IMG/VR virus record: IMGVR_UViG_3300002143_000079
Span: 16,336-80,335 of that record
Direction: 5' to 3' (one strand)
DNA from: a virus
DNA length: 64,000 nt
The position numbers and the translations under genes were made by a program. This document shows, piece after piece, positions 1 to 8,963 of this stretch (position 1 is the first letter of the stretch; each line of letters begins with the position of its first letter). A model generated the notes under the pieces. That model did no database searches. It was not told the DNA's origin and was given only the letters and a program-made list of their open reading frames with translations.

Positions 1-1538
1 GTATTGTAGGAACCAGTCAAATAGAATAATAATCTACTCTCACTTACCGGATTGTTTTTTACAATGTCAACGTTCGATGAAAATAGATAGTCTGTATTTT
101 TATACAATTTAATAAAATTGGAATCATATGAAGAACCTGTTTTATTCGCAAACGAATTTGCATTAAAATCGACATATGAAGCTGAAGAAGTCAGACTTGT
201 GACCAATGAAGTATCATTCTTTATTATGATATATCGACTTTGATTCAAATTAACATCTGTCGAATTACAAATCATCGAATTCAAATGAGTAATCGAACTC
301 TGAGTCAACGTTAAATCCGTCGAACTGGTGTAGTAATATTTGGCTATGTGATTCTGTTCGTAAAACTCACCAATATTCGCATAAAACCTGTTAATTGTCG
401 AAGAATCAAATATGAATTCTTTTTCGATAAGTGGTTCATCGGCGATACATTCAAATTCCGATGCCTTATTTAAACTACGTCTGTAAACTTTATGTCTATG
501 AACTTTTCCCGTCAACGTTTTTAGATTTTTATAGGTTATATCAAGAAATGCCTCTTTCAAAAATAAATCTTCCCCATCAACTCTCTGTGAAAGATATATT
601 GTAGGATCAGGAACACCATCGGGGTTAAGGGATGATGTAATCAATCCCGAAGATGTTAAGTATGTGCTCGAATTTAATGTTTGTGTGAATGATGCTGATA
701 CAATAGGCACTATTTGAGTCGTATTATTAATGTAATATGTGAATGGTCTATCCAATTGAAGTTCGGTCGTATTTGTTACTCCATCAACAAAGAAAGATTC
801 CGTGATATTAACAACTTTGTTTTTCAATACGTTATTATCTAGGTATGATATTTCACTTATGTAAAGTTCGATTTCTCTATCTTTATTTTGTAAATTGAAT
901 GAATTTAAATCAATTGCAGATGAGGTGTCGGTGTATGAGAGTCGATAATCTAAATCAGTTTTCCGAATATCTATGGAATGTATATCAGTGTATATTTTTG
1001 GAAATAGTGAATATCCCTTAACGCTGCCGTTAATAGTTTCAATGGTTTGTGAACCACTGGATATTGACTCATTTAATATAAGAGATAAAAATTCCTCAGT
1101 TTCAACCGAGGGTGTATTGAAAAATGTAACTTTAGATGAGTTATCCAAAGTTGGGTTAATCTTTATATTTGTGTTCCAACGAACAACTTTACCATCAACC
1201 GTCGTTCCCATCAATACAACTTTACCAAAGCCGGACGGTGTGGATTCATAAATATGGATAGAAACTACCAAATCGGTTGTATCGGCATAAGAAAAATAAC
1301 CCGATTTAGCGGTTTCGTAATACAATACTCCACCTTTAGAATCCAATATTTCCAACAAAATGCCGGATCGAGGCTTTAACTTATTCGACCCGTTTATGGT
1401 GAACATATTTTTACCAGCCGTCAACGTGGGATTTAAATCCGATATGACGAAATATTCTGAACGATATGACGTATCTTCAATATCGACTGGTCGATTTAAT
1501 AGACTGTATTTTGTTCCCTTTTTGGTGCTACCATGCAT
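1..1538 (-). CDS. Partial large structural protein, function unknown
   Basis: The minus strand stays open from an ATG at 1538 to the window edge (512 codons plus two bases), so the C-terminus is missing. The product is rich in Ser, Thr, Asn and Ile and shows no signal peptide or membrane segment. It begins 21 nt after the stop of the SbcD/SbcC fusion and has a TATTTATA late-type motif (1548-1555) 9 nt before the ATG. Composition and position next to other virion genes suggest a tail or baseplate component. I do not recognise the family. Confidence 0.75.
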   Translation of the reverse strand, partial: MHGSTKKGTKYSLLNRPVDIEDTSYRSEYFVISDLNPTLTAGKNMFTINGSNKLKPRSGILLEILDSKGGVLYYETAKSGYFSYADTTDLVVSIHIYESTPSGFGKVVLMGTTVDGKVVRWNTNIKINPTLDNSSKVTFFNTPSVETEEFLSLILNESISSGSQTIETINGSVKGYSLFPKIYTDIHSIDIRKTDLDYRLSYTDTSSAIDLNSFNLQNKDREIELYISEISYLDNNVLKNKVVNITESFFVDGVTNTTELQLDRPFTYYINNTTQIVPIVSASFTQTLNSSTYLTSSGLITSSLNPDGVPDPTIYLSQRVDGEDLFLKEAFLDITYKNLKTLTGKVHRHKVYRRSLNKASEFECIADEPLIEKEFIFDSSTINRFYANIGEFYEQNHIAKYYYTSSTDLTLTQSSITHLNSMICNSTDVNLNQSRYIIIKNDTSLVTSLTSSASYVDFNANSFANKTGSSYDSNFIKLYKNTDYLFSSNVDIVKNNPVSESRLLFYLTGSYN

Positions 1539-1559
1539 AATGATGCCTATAAATAGGTA

Positions 1560-4500
1560 TCAATATACTATTTTCGAGTGTCCATCTTCTTTCTTTATCT
1601 CAATTTGACCATCCACCATATCTTTCATCATATCCAAATGACTTATTATCAACATAAAATCGAAATTCGACTTCAATATTGCAAATAGGGATTGCATAGA
1701 TGACAAATTATCCGAATCCGCACACCCAAATCCCTCGTCAATAGCGATGAAATTGGGTCTAGGTAGGTTTGAGAGATTGATTAATGCAACTCGGATGACC
1801 AAAGAGGTTAAGAACTTCTCCAACCCACTCGCCATTTCTAACGGCCACTTCTTATCACTATACACCAGATTGGTGACGACATTTTTTCCATCGGTTTCTA
1901 TATTTACCGAGAAATCCACAATCTGAGATAAAATTTCATTGACGTCACTTTCAATAACCGGGACAGCCTTGGATATTAAATCAAATGGAATACCGTCACG
2001 GGAAACCGATTTGACGTATAAATCGTATAACTTCAAATCAGATTCGGTTTTTTTCATCTTATCTCGGTTGACAATTTTCTCCTGCATGTTCTTTTCATAT
2101 CCACTCAAATTTGCAGACAAGTTGATTATCTTGGTATTATTCTGTTTGATTAATATATCGGTGTTTCTAATCTCCTGTTGTATTTTACCTACTTTCAACT
2201 CCACTTCGAGGTTATATTTGATATTCGATTCATTGTCGTAATAGAGTTTGATGTCGTTATCCAACTTAGTTAGGTGAACACTGTTCGACTGGACGGTTGA
2301 CTCCAAAGATGTAATTTCTCGGTTTATAGAGATGATACGTCTGTCGCAGTTATTCAACTTGACTTTTAATAAATCACACTTTCGTTGCAATTCTTCGACA
2401 TACACCAATGACTCAATGTGTTTTTTCTTATCCTCATAATTGATGACTAAATCATTAGCCTCTACCTTATCATTGTCGAGGGAGCTTTCCGCATCCAACG
2501 CATCTTTAACAAATGAATTGTTGACACAATATTTGCAGTTTGGATCATATTGGTGGTTATGTAATCTATTGATTTTATCTAATTTAGCAGTGATGAAAAT
2601 CTTCTTCGTCTCAATGATGTGTTTAATAGATTGTAATTGTTCTCGCAACGTTTTTAGTTGATTGAATTTTTGTGAAACGTCGTCGGTGTCAATAGATTTC
2701 AATTCTTCTTTGGTATTTTCCAACTCAATTGATTCCAACTTCAAAGATTCCTGCAATGTTACAATCTGACTCTCCGATTTTGCAATGGTTGTAGATACTG
2801 AAATACGTGTCGATTCGAGGGATGTAATATTCTTCGGAATATTGTTCTCAATTTTAATCAACTTGGTGGTTTCTTCAAATAACGAAGAATTCAATTTTTC
2901 CTTTTCACCAACCAGTCTATCCGACTCTTCATTTAAAGTCACCAAATCTAATTTGAATCCATCAATGGATTCACTCAAATCGTCAATCGACACACCGTTA
3001 TCATAACGGTGGTATAACTTGACATCATTATTCAATTCTTTAAGTGTCTCCGACGCACTACTGTGTAGTATATCGAAGATATTCAATCCCATAAATTGTG
3101 ATAACAAATCTTTACGTTCGGACTGTCCCATATCAACAAAATTACCCGATTTGTTATTTTGGATGGATAACACCGTTAAGATGAAATCCTCATAACTACC
3201 CACAAAATCACGGATTAAATCATTGGTGCTACGACGAGCCTCTCCGTTTAATTCGATTATGGAACCATTTTCCTCTTTCCAGAATTTGACATCCACTTTT
3301 ACATTTCCCTTTTTATCCGACTTACCATTTCGTTCAATGAAGTAATCGGTGTTATCTATTTCAAAGTTGAATTTACAGTGGAATGTAGCCTTTTGTGAAT
3401 TTAAAATGTGCGTTGCTTTAAATGCTCTATCACATTTATCAAATATACAAAAACTCAATGCAGACATTAACGAGGATTTTCCCGAAGCATTGGATGCAAA
3501 CAATCCAATTACATCTTTCATCTTTGTAAAATCAATGACGTTATCCTCACCGTAACTAAACATGTTACTAAACTCGAATTTTTTAGGTTTCCATCGAATG
3601 TTTCGGACCAATTTATCTTTGTCAATCAACTGATTCTGTTGTGTATTGATTTGAAAAATCGTCTCATACATATCATCGGTAACCTCTTTATCCGATGTAT
3701 GAGCCATAAGATATTCTTTAATTAACTTGTTCTGATGTTCCACAGAATTCAAATCAGCCAATGAAAGTTCTTCCACACTGACCGCAGCTGAGTTTGGTGT
3801 GGTTCCACTAGCGGATTTTAAATACACCAAATGTTCTACCTCACAACGTTTACGAATTTCATCAATGACAGCTTTGATTTCTAAATAATCTGAGTCATTA
3901 CATCTCACTCGTAATTTGACTTTCTTAGGAAGATTTGATAAATCCGTTTTAAGGTGTCCCTTATCAATGTCGATAGTATAGAAACCCCTTTCATTACCAA
4001 TATCAAATTGTTTGTGTATTCGTTGTTTTAAATTCCACAATACATACCCATGGCTGTCAAGAGATTCTCCGTGATTTTGTTGGATTAAACTACCAACATA
4101 TACAATTTTCGTATCGGAATCTGGAATTTCAAGTGTCTGATATTTGTGAATATCCCCCAATAAGACAATATCATGTCCATCAAATAGATTTGCGGTCACC
4201 GATTGATTGTTAATTCGATACCCGACGTCGGAGACTGCATCATGAACAGCTCCATGATACAACGCAATGACGTGTCTTGCTTGATTGGTGTATATTTTAG
4301 GAATGTCGGTGGCTCTGATATAACTCTCTACGGGATCGAACACGGACATGTGGTTGAATACAATGTCTCCTAAGATATAAATACCAGTATCCTTCAAGTA
4401 GAATAGATTTTTGTGATTGATAGCATTGACAATCGGACTCAAACTATCCATTCGACTCTTGTTGGTCAAAGTTGCGTCGTGATTTCCCGCAATCAATATA

Positions 4501-4760
4501 GTCGGACGCAAATCAGCAAGTCTTCGTAAGAAATCAGAAGCTATACCCACACATTCGGGACTGAGATTTGATTTAGAGTGAAATAAATCACCCAATATTG
4601 CGACACATGTATTTTCCGGGGTCTTCGCAACGACCTCATATAACCTTTCAAACACGTCGAGATATTCATCGTGTCTTTTTGTTAATCGGATGTGAATATC
4701 CGCAATGTGAAATATTCCAATAAACTCCGTCACATCACAGTTCAATTTTTGCACGTTCAT
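1560..4760 (-). CDS. Fused SbcD-SbcC (Mre11-Rad50; gp47-gp46) recombination nuclease
   Basis: One 1066-residue protein carries both halves of the SbcCD complex, which processes DNA ends and supports recombination-dependent replication in T4-like phages. The first 340 residues show metallophosphoesterase motifs in order: IADIHI (about residue 19), LGDLFHS, AGNHD, YHGAVHD and LGDIHKY (about 200). The remainder is an SMC-like ATPase: Walker A with SNASGKSS near 425, a long coiled coil broken by a CKYC zinc hook near 742, a signature-like SGLEKF near 976, Walker B FIAIDEGFG near 1004 and an H-loop ISHLD near 1039. In T4 and most bacteria these are two genes. The ATG overlaps the primase stop (ATGA), so the two are translationally coupled. 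Confidence 0.95.
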   Translation of the reverse strand: MNVQKLNCDVTEFIGIFHIADIHIRLTKRHDEYLDVFERLYEVVAKTPENTCVAILGDLFHSKSNLSPECVGIASDFLRRLADLRPTILIAGNHDATLTNKSRMDSLSPIVNAINHKNLFYLKDTGIYILGDIVFNHMSVFDPVESYIRATDIPKIYTNQARHVIALYHGAVHDAVSDVGYRINNQSVTANLFDGHDIVLLGDIHKYQTLEIPDSDTKIVYVGSLIQQNHGESLDSHGYVLWNLKQRIHKQFDIGNERGFYTIDIDKGHLKTDLSNLPKKVKLRVRCNDSDYLEIKAVIDEIRKRCEVEHLVYLKSASGTTPNSAAVSVEELSLADLNSVEHQNKLIKEYLMAHTSDKEVTDDMYETIFQINTQQNQLIDKDKLVRNIRWKPKKFEFSNMFSYGEDNVIDFTKMKDVIGLFASNASGKSSLMSALSFCIFDKCDRAFKATHILNSQKATFHCKFNFEIDNTDYFIERNGKSDKKGNVKVDVKFWKEENGSIIELNGEARRSTNDLIRDFVGSYEDFILTVLSIQNNKSGNFVDMGQSERKDLLSQFMGLNIFDILHSSASETLKELNNDVKLYHRYDNGVSIDDLSESIDGFKLDLVTLNEESDRLVGEKEKLNSSLFEETTKLIKIENNIPKNITSLESTRISVSTTIAKSESQIVTLQESLKLESIELENTKEELKSIDTDDVSQKFNQLKTLREQLQSIKHIIETKKIFITAKLDKINRLHNHQYDPNCKYCVNNSFVKDALDAESSLDNDKVEANDLVINYEDKKKHIESLVYVEELQRKCDLLKVKLNNCDRRIISINREITSLESTVQSNSVHLTKLDNDIKLYYDNESNIKYNLEVELKVGKIQQEIRNTDILIKQNNTKIINLSANLSGYEKNMQEKIVNRDKMKKTESDLKLYDLYVKSVSRDGIPFDLISKAVPVIESDVNEILSQIVDFSVNIETDGKNVVTNLVYSDKKWPLEMASGLEKFLTSLVIRVALINLSNLPRPNFIAIDEGFGCADSDNLSSMQSLFAILKSNFDFMLIISHLDMMKDMVDGQIEIKKEDGHSKIVY

Positions 4761-5710
4761 AAATTCATTTTTAACTTACACATTTCATCGAAGTCGATAA
4801 ATTTTGTATTGTTGATAATCTCCCAAGTTTTTTCAAATCCAAGTTTTGACGGGTCTTTCTCCGTCATGACAACACACTTTGTTTTAATGTTGTTTTTCAT
4901 TAAGAATGTCACAATATTGAGACATTCTGACAACGCATCGTTATCTAATACCACGTTTACCGACGTTACTCCATTTAATATCAACGATTCTCGTAGTTTT
5001 CTGGACAATGTTTTCCCAAATAACGGAACACAATTATATCTAATCGCCATTGCATCAAAAGAACCTTCAACCAATGTTATTTCCTGTGTGAAGTCCACCA
5101 AAGATTCAAACCCAATCACGTTTTTACTTCCCTCATAGTTCTTATACTTTAGAGAACATTGGTCATAATAACTACGACCCACGAAAAAATTCAAATTGTT
5201 ATCACCATCGTATGAAGGAACGATGATTCGTTGACGATAATCACCATCTTCACAATATCCAATTTGGTAACGATGAATATCGTAATCAGATACGTTCCTT
5301 GCTTTCAAATATTTCAACGCATTTCTATATTCTGGAGAGTTGTGATATTCGGATAGTGGTCTATAATCTTTTGGAAGATTGACAATCTCAGCCACATTTT
5401 CTTTTGGTGAGAATAGATTTCGTAAATTGACGACATCAATATCCACGTCGATATTATGCGTCGATTTTATATCAACTAGTCGGTATAATTCACGGGAAAC
5501 GTTGAGTTTTTTGAAAAGAGATCGAAGAGTTAACCCGGAAAAATCACATGACCAACAATTATACTTACCTGTAATTAAGTTGACTTCCAACTTTCGTTTG
5601 TAATGTTTACATTTAGGGCAGAAATAAACCGCATCAGTGCCTTTTCTAATTTTAGCCTTCTGATTTAACGCTTTGTTTAAAACTGATACAATCTCTTCCT
5701 GATGTAACAT
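4757..5710 (-). CDS. DNA primase (zinc finger plus TOPRIM)
   Basis: The 317-residue product makes RNA primers for lagging-strand synthesis. The N-terminus holds a CHC2-type zinc ribbon with Cys31, Cys34, Cys52 and Cys55 in CPKC and CWSC pairs. A TOPRIM core follows with the acidic motif LVEGSFDA (about residue 212) and VVLDNDA about 45 residues later. The length is near that of T4 gp61. It lies between the RuvC-like resolvase and the SbcD/SbcC fusion, a replication/recombination cluster, and overlaps the latter by 4 nt. Confidence 0.92.
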   Translation of the reverse strand: MLHQEEIVSVLNKALNQKAKIRKGTDAVYFCPKCKHYKRKLEVNLITGKYNCWSCDFSGLTLRSLFKKLNVSRELYRLVDIKSTHNIDVDIDVVNLRNLFSPKENVAEIVNLPKDYRPLSEYHNSPEYRNALKYLKARNVSDYDIHRYQIGYCEDGDYRQRIIVPSYDGDNNLNFFVGRSYYDQCSLKYKNYEGSKNVIGFESLVDFTQEITLVEGSFDAMAIRYNCVPLFGKTLSRKLRESLILNGVTSVNVVLDNDALSECLNIVTFLMKNNIKTKCVVMTEKDPSKLGFEKTWEIINNTKFIDFDEMCKLKMNL

Positions 5711-5746
5711 GTCCGTAAACTACTCTAAATTATAGAAAAGGTCAAT

Positions 5747-6244
5747 TTAATATAACGAAAGTATCATTGCATCATACATATCGGAATTACGTTCGTCCCA
5801 ATTTCCTTTTTTATTGAGAACGTCAAATTGGTGGATTGGGTGAATCTTCTCCAAATACATCTTGACGAATTCTTTGGATTTTATACCTTTTTCACGACAC
5901 TTTCCGAGAACTTTTTTACGAGTAGTATTAACATTGAGAAGAACGACTGGATGATTCCATTCTTCAGCCACGATATACTCAAATACCGCGTTGAATCGTG
6001 CCAATTTAATTATCACCTGTTGTGAGGTGAATCCCCCAGCAAAACCACTGAGTGCGGATTCGAGATGAATTGTTTTAACTTGGGGAAGAAGTTTATGAGA
6101 CTTCAATGTAGTCAGAACGTGGAAGGTTTTTTCTTTGGAAGTTTCCAACTTTTTTATATCTATGAATCCCGCGTCGAGTATAACGTTGTTTTCACAGAAA
6201 GACCACCCCACGGTTGTAGTAGACGCATCAAATCCTAATATCAT
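5747..6244 (-). CDS. RuvC-like Holliday junction resolvase
   Basis: The 165-residue protein has the RNase H-like fold signature of RuvC: ILGFDASTTTVGW at the N-terminus (catalytic Asp6), HLESALSGF with a catalytic Glu near 69, and a C-terminal DERNSDMYDAMILS that supplies the last acidic residues. It should cleave branched DNA before packaging. It precedes the primase gene by about 36 nt in the same direction. T4 itself uses the unrelated endonuclease VII for this step. Confidence 0.88.
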   Translation of the reverse strand: MILGFDASTTTVGWSFCENNVILDAGFIDIKKLETSKEKTFHVLTTLKSHKLLPQVKTIHLESALSGFAGGFTSQQVIIKLARFNAVFEYIVAEEWNHPVVLLNVNTTRKKVLGKCREKGIKSKEFVKMYLEKIHPIHQFDVLNKKGNWDERNSDMYDAMILSLY

Positions 6245-6276
6245 ATCACATATATAGTATGTGTCACGATATAAAA

Positions 6277-6504
6277 TTAACCTTTGTATTTCTGAGTCGA
6301 ATGACCCTTGAGATAGGAAGAATCTTTCTTAGGAAGTTTGGAATTTTTTCCACCACGGGTAAAGCCATCTGCGAAATCATTGGCAATACCATCGGTAAAT
6401 TTAACTCCCGCTGATTTCGCATCAAACGCCCCACCAACTTTGGATTTATTATATCTGTCTTCCAAACTCGTCTTCAAAGATTCTCTGTTAATTTGATTTG
6501 CCAT
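6277..6504 (-). CDS. Small basic protein, unknown
   Basis: 75 residues, rich in Lys, Gly, Ser and Asp, with no Cys, no membrane segment and no recognised motif. It starts 4 nt behind a TATTTATT late-type motif (6509-6516), so it probably opens the resolvase-primase-nuclease unit, from which it is separated by 32 nt. I do not recognise the family. Confidence 0.7.
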   Translation of the reverse strand: MANQINRESLKTSLEDRYNKSKVGGAFDAKSAGVKFTDGIANDFADGFTRGGKNSKLPKKDSSYLKGHSTQKYKG

Positions 6505-6520
6505 ATATAATAAATATCAG

Positions 6521-8962
6521 TTAAATGTCGAATCGTATAATAAAATTCAAAGGAAAATTACCTTCATTTTTTATAGGTGTTCCTAACTTAGCCACAGCTA
6601 TCAAATCTAATCCATTATATAGACCTATGGTTGTAATGTATGGTGATAGATATGAACCAGTTGGGTTTATCGAACTAGATACCCACCTATCTTGAAATGC
6701 GTCTTTAATAGTTGGTGTTATTCCACGATTAGTCAAGGAATCCAAATAATCTTTCGCATCAACATATTGACTTCTAATACCTACACTTTTTGAGGTGATG
6801 AAGTTTTGATAGTTGTTAGGAGTCAATTTATCAATGAAATATTTCCATATGATTCTAATGTCGTCATCATCGGTGATACCATCAGCATTTACATCCAATA
6901 CGTCATCTAAATTGTTAATTATGTAGTTATAATCAACCGTTGTCAAGGTGGTAGAATTGAGGGCAATTTGTGATTTATCCTCAAATGAACCACTTAGATA
7001 ATAGTAAAACAAACTTCCTTCAACAGTTTCTTCAAATCCAGATGGATAATCGAACGGAAACAGGTTCCACCAAGTTTCCACACCTGTTATTTTTTTGTAA
7101 ATGGCTCTTAAAATTTTATCACAGTCTTCAAAATCAAATTTACCACTTTTATTTAAGTCCAATGATGCTGTTGGATAGGTATAAGATGTCGGATTTGTAG
7201 AATAGTTAAATTCCCCCGGTTCAACCGTACATATGATTTCCTTTTCATATAAAGACGTCTTGCTATTATAAGATATGTCGTAAATTGGCTCATCATTCAC
7301 ATCACTCTCAAACATATAGTCGAAAATTGAACCGGATGTGGATATGACCATTTTTCCAGTTTTATAAAAGACATTACCAACGTGATGATGTGCCTCAAAA
7401 TCAGACAAGTTAAATATGTTAAAATCTCCATTAAGATTCAACGCCAAATCATCCCTATCCTGTATGATTTCAATCAATCTATTAGAATCCGTCAATGCAA
7501 TTGGTGAACCAACAATGACATTTTCATCGAAAATACAAACATCGTGTGCAAAGAAATTGTAAGGATAACCGTATTTCTTTTTTGGTTTGAACTTCGCATA
7601 GACATTATCCCAACTATCATCGGTATTTTGGTATATGTAGAACATACCCAAGTAATCATTTTCCTCCAAATCATCACAATCTTCTGCTTTGAAAAGGGTA
7701 TTCTGGATATAGGAAGAACTGAACTCGGATAAAAACTTCGGAGATGAAATTAGAAGATTGCTGTCATACAAATCAACCGCGTGTCCAAATCTGTTAAATT
7801 TAAACGAGTCACTATCTCCAAATAATTTCGTTTCACGCCAGTATGAACTACTTGATGTGTTTAGTTCACACTCAATTAAATCGAATACATAAACACATCC
7901 ATTACGGTAACAGTTAGAACCACTAAATTCTTGATAACTTCTGTCGTATGGAGCACCTATCGCAACCGTGACGGAACTTGAGGATGAACAATATAGTGAA
8001 ACCGCGTTACCAAAACCATCTGGTAATGTAATGATAGGTGAATATTGTGGTACTGGTATAAAGTTAAGATTTTCTACTTCTCGATTAGATTCAAACGTCG
8101 TTACTACTGACCACGCATCCGATGACGAAATATACTCATACAAATACACTTTAGAATCGGAATTCATAATACTTCCGTTACCCACAACCAACTTATTGTA
8201 ATTTTTGTCTAATTTAAGGCATCCACCAAAAAAACTTTCAGCACTAGATGTCAATACGCTGTGATAAGTATATCCACTTGACCCACTCTTGAATACGAAT
8301 ACTGACCCACTGACGTTCGTAAATGGACTGCCTACCGCTATAAACTCCTGATTCATAGAAACGGACCAACCAAATGAATTAGACCCTGTATCGGTCAATC
8401 CCGTGTCCGAAGCATAGAGAGAAACGAGTAATGAGGATGTCGAATTTGACATATCGTGTAATTCGACTACACCATCATCGTCTCGAACGACATTATCAAT
8501 GTGTAGTAAGGTGTAAACCATTTTGGTTGAACCTACGACGCATAAATTATCATAAACATCTAAAGACCGACCGAAATCTGATTGAAGTATTTTTATGTTA
8601 TCAAAATCCGCAATCAATATAGATGAACTATCATACACCGAGGTATCAATACTAGAACTAGTTCCCAACTCGGTAATGACCTCGTTACTACCTGAAATTA
8701 ATGAATCTGATGAGGTTGTGTAATTTTCTGTAAAAAGGGTAAAATCTCCGTTTAAAGAAGTTCGTCTTACAGTAAAATTATACGCAAATCTATCCGTCGT
8801 CAAAGCATCGTATTTATAAAAATCCACACTACCTTCTTCCAATATCGCATTTGAGGAAGAAGAGAAGTTTTCAAACGATGGATTTCCAATAGCGCTGTAA
8901 ATTTCATTTATCGCAACCGCATATCCAAAATCTTTCTTATCTATGTATATGTTTTTATGCAT
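6521..8962 (-). CDS. Virion protein with FG-GAP-like repeats and dockerin-like EF-hands
   Basis: 813 residues, probably an adhesin or tail-fibre component. Residues 110-520 hold about six repeats of the type F-G-x-x-[VL]-x-[LM]-x-x-x-x-[LI]-[VI]-x-[GS]-[SA]-P, seen as SFGWSVSMN...IAVGSPF, GFGNAVSLY...VAIGAPY, RFGHAVDLY and FAHDVCIF...VIVGSPIA. This resembles the FG-GAP beta-propeller blades of integrin alpha chains. Near 620-720 two calcium-loop motifs occur, DLNKSGKFDFEDCDK and DVNADGITDDDD, like the paired loops of type I dockerins. The gene starts 1 nt after the RCC1-repeat gene and is likely co-translated with it. Confidence 0.8.
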   Translation of the reverse strand: MHKNIYIDKKDFGYAVAINEIYSAIGNPSFENFSSSSNAILEEGSVDFYKYDALTTDRFAYNFTVRRTSLNGDFTLFTENYTTSSDSLISGSNEVITELGTSSSIDTSVYDSSSILIADFDNIKILQSDFGRSLDVYDNLCVVGSTKMVYTLLHIDNVVRDDDGVVELHDMSNSTSSLLVSLYASDTGLTDTGSNSFGWSVSMNQEFIAVGSPFTNVSGSVFVFKSGSSGYTYHSVLTSSAESFFGGCLKLDKNYNKLVVGNGSIMNSDSKVYLYEYISSSDAWSVVTTFESNREVENLNFIPVPQYSPIITLPDGFGNAVSLYCSSSSSVTVAIGAPYDRSYQEFSGSNCYRNGCVYVFDLIECELNTSSSSYWRETKLFGDSDSFKFNRFGHAVDLYDSNLLISSPKFLSEFSSSYIQNTLFKAEDCDDLEENDYLGMFYIYQNTDDSWDNVYAKFKPKKKYGYPYNFFAHDVCIFDENVIVGSPIALTDSNRLIEIIQDRDDLALNLNGDFNIFNLSDFEAHHHVGNVFYKTGKMVISTSGSIFDYMFESDVNDEPIYDISYNSKTSLYEKEIICTVEPGEFNYSTNPTSYTYPTASLDLNKSGKFDFEDCDKILRAIYKKITGVETWWNLFPFDYPSGFEETVEGSLFYYYLSGSFEDKSQIALNSTTLTTVDYNYIINNLDDVLDVNADGITDDDDIRIIWKYFIDKLTPNNYQNFITSKSVGIRSQYVDAKDYLDSLTNRGITPTIKDAFQDRWVSSSINPTGSYLSPYITTIGLYNGLDLIAVAKLGTPIKNEGNFPLNFIIRFDI

Positions 8963-8963
8963 T

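Noticed and set aside
973-1608. Two plus-strand frames of 82-92 residues at the left end
   Set aside because: They are antisense to a continuous minus-strand structural gene that covers 1-1538 and runs off the edge, and they have no start signals.
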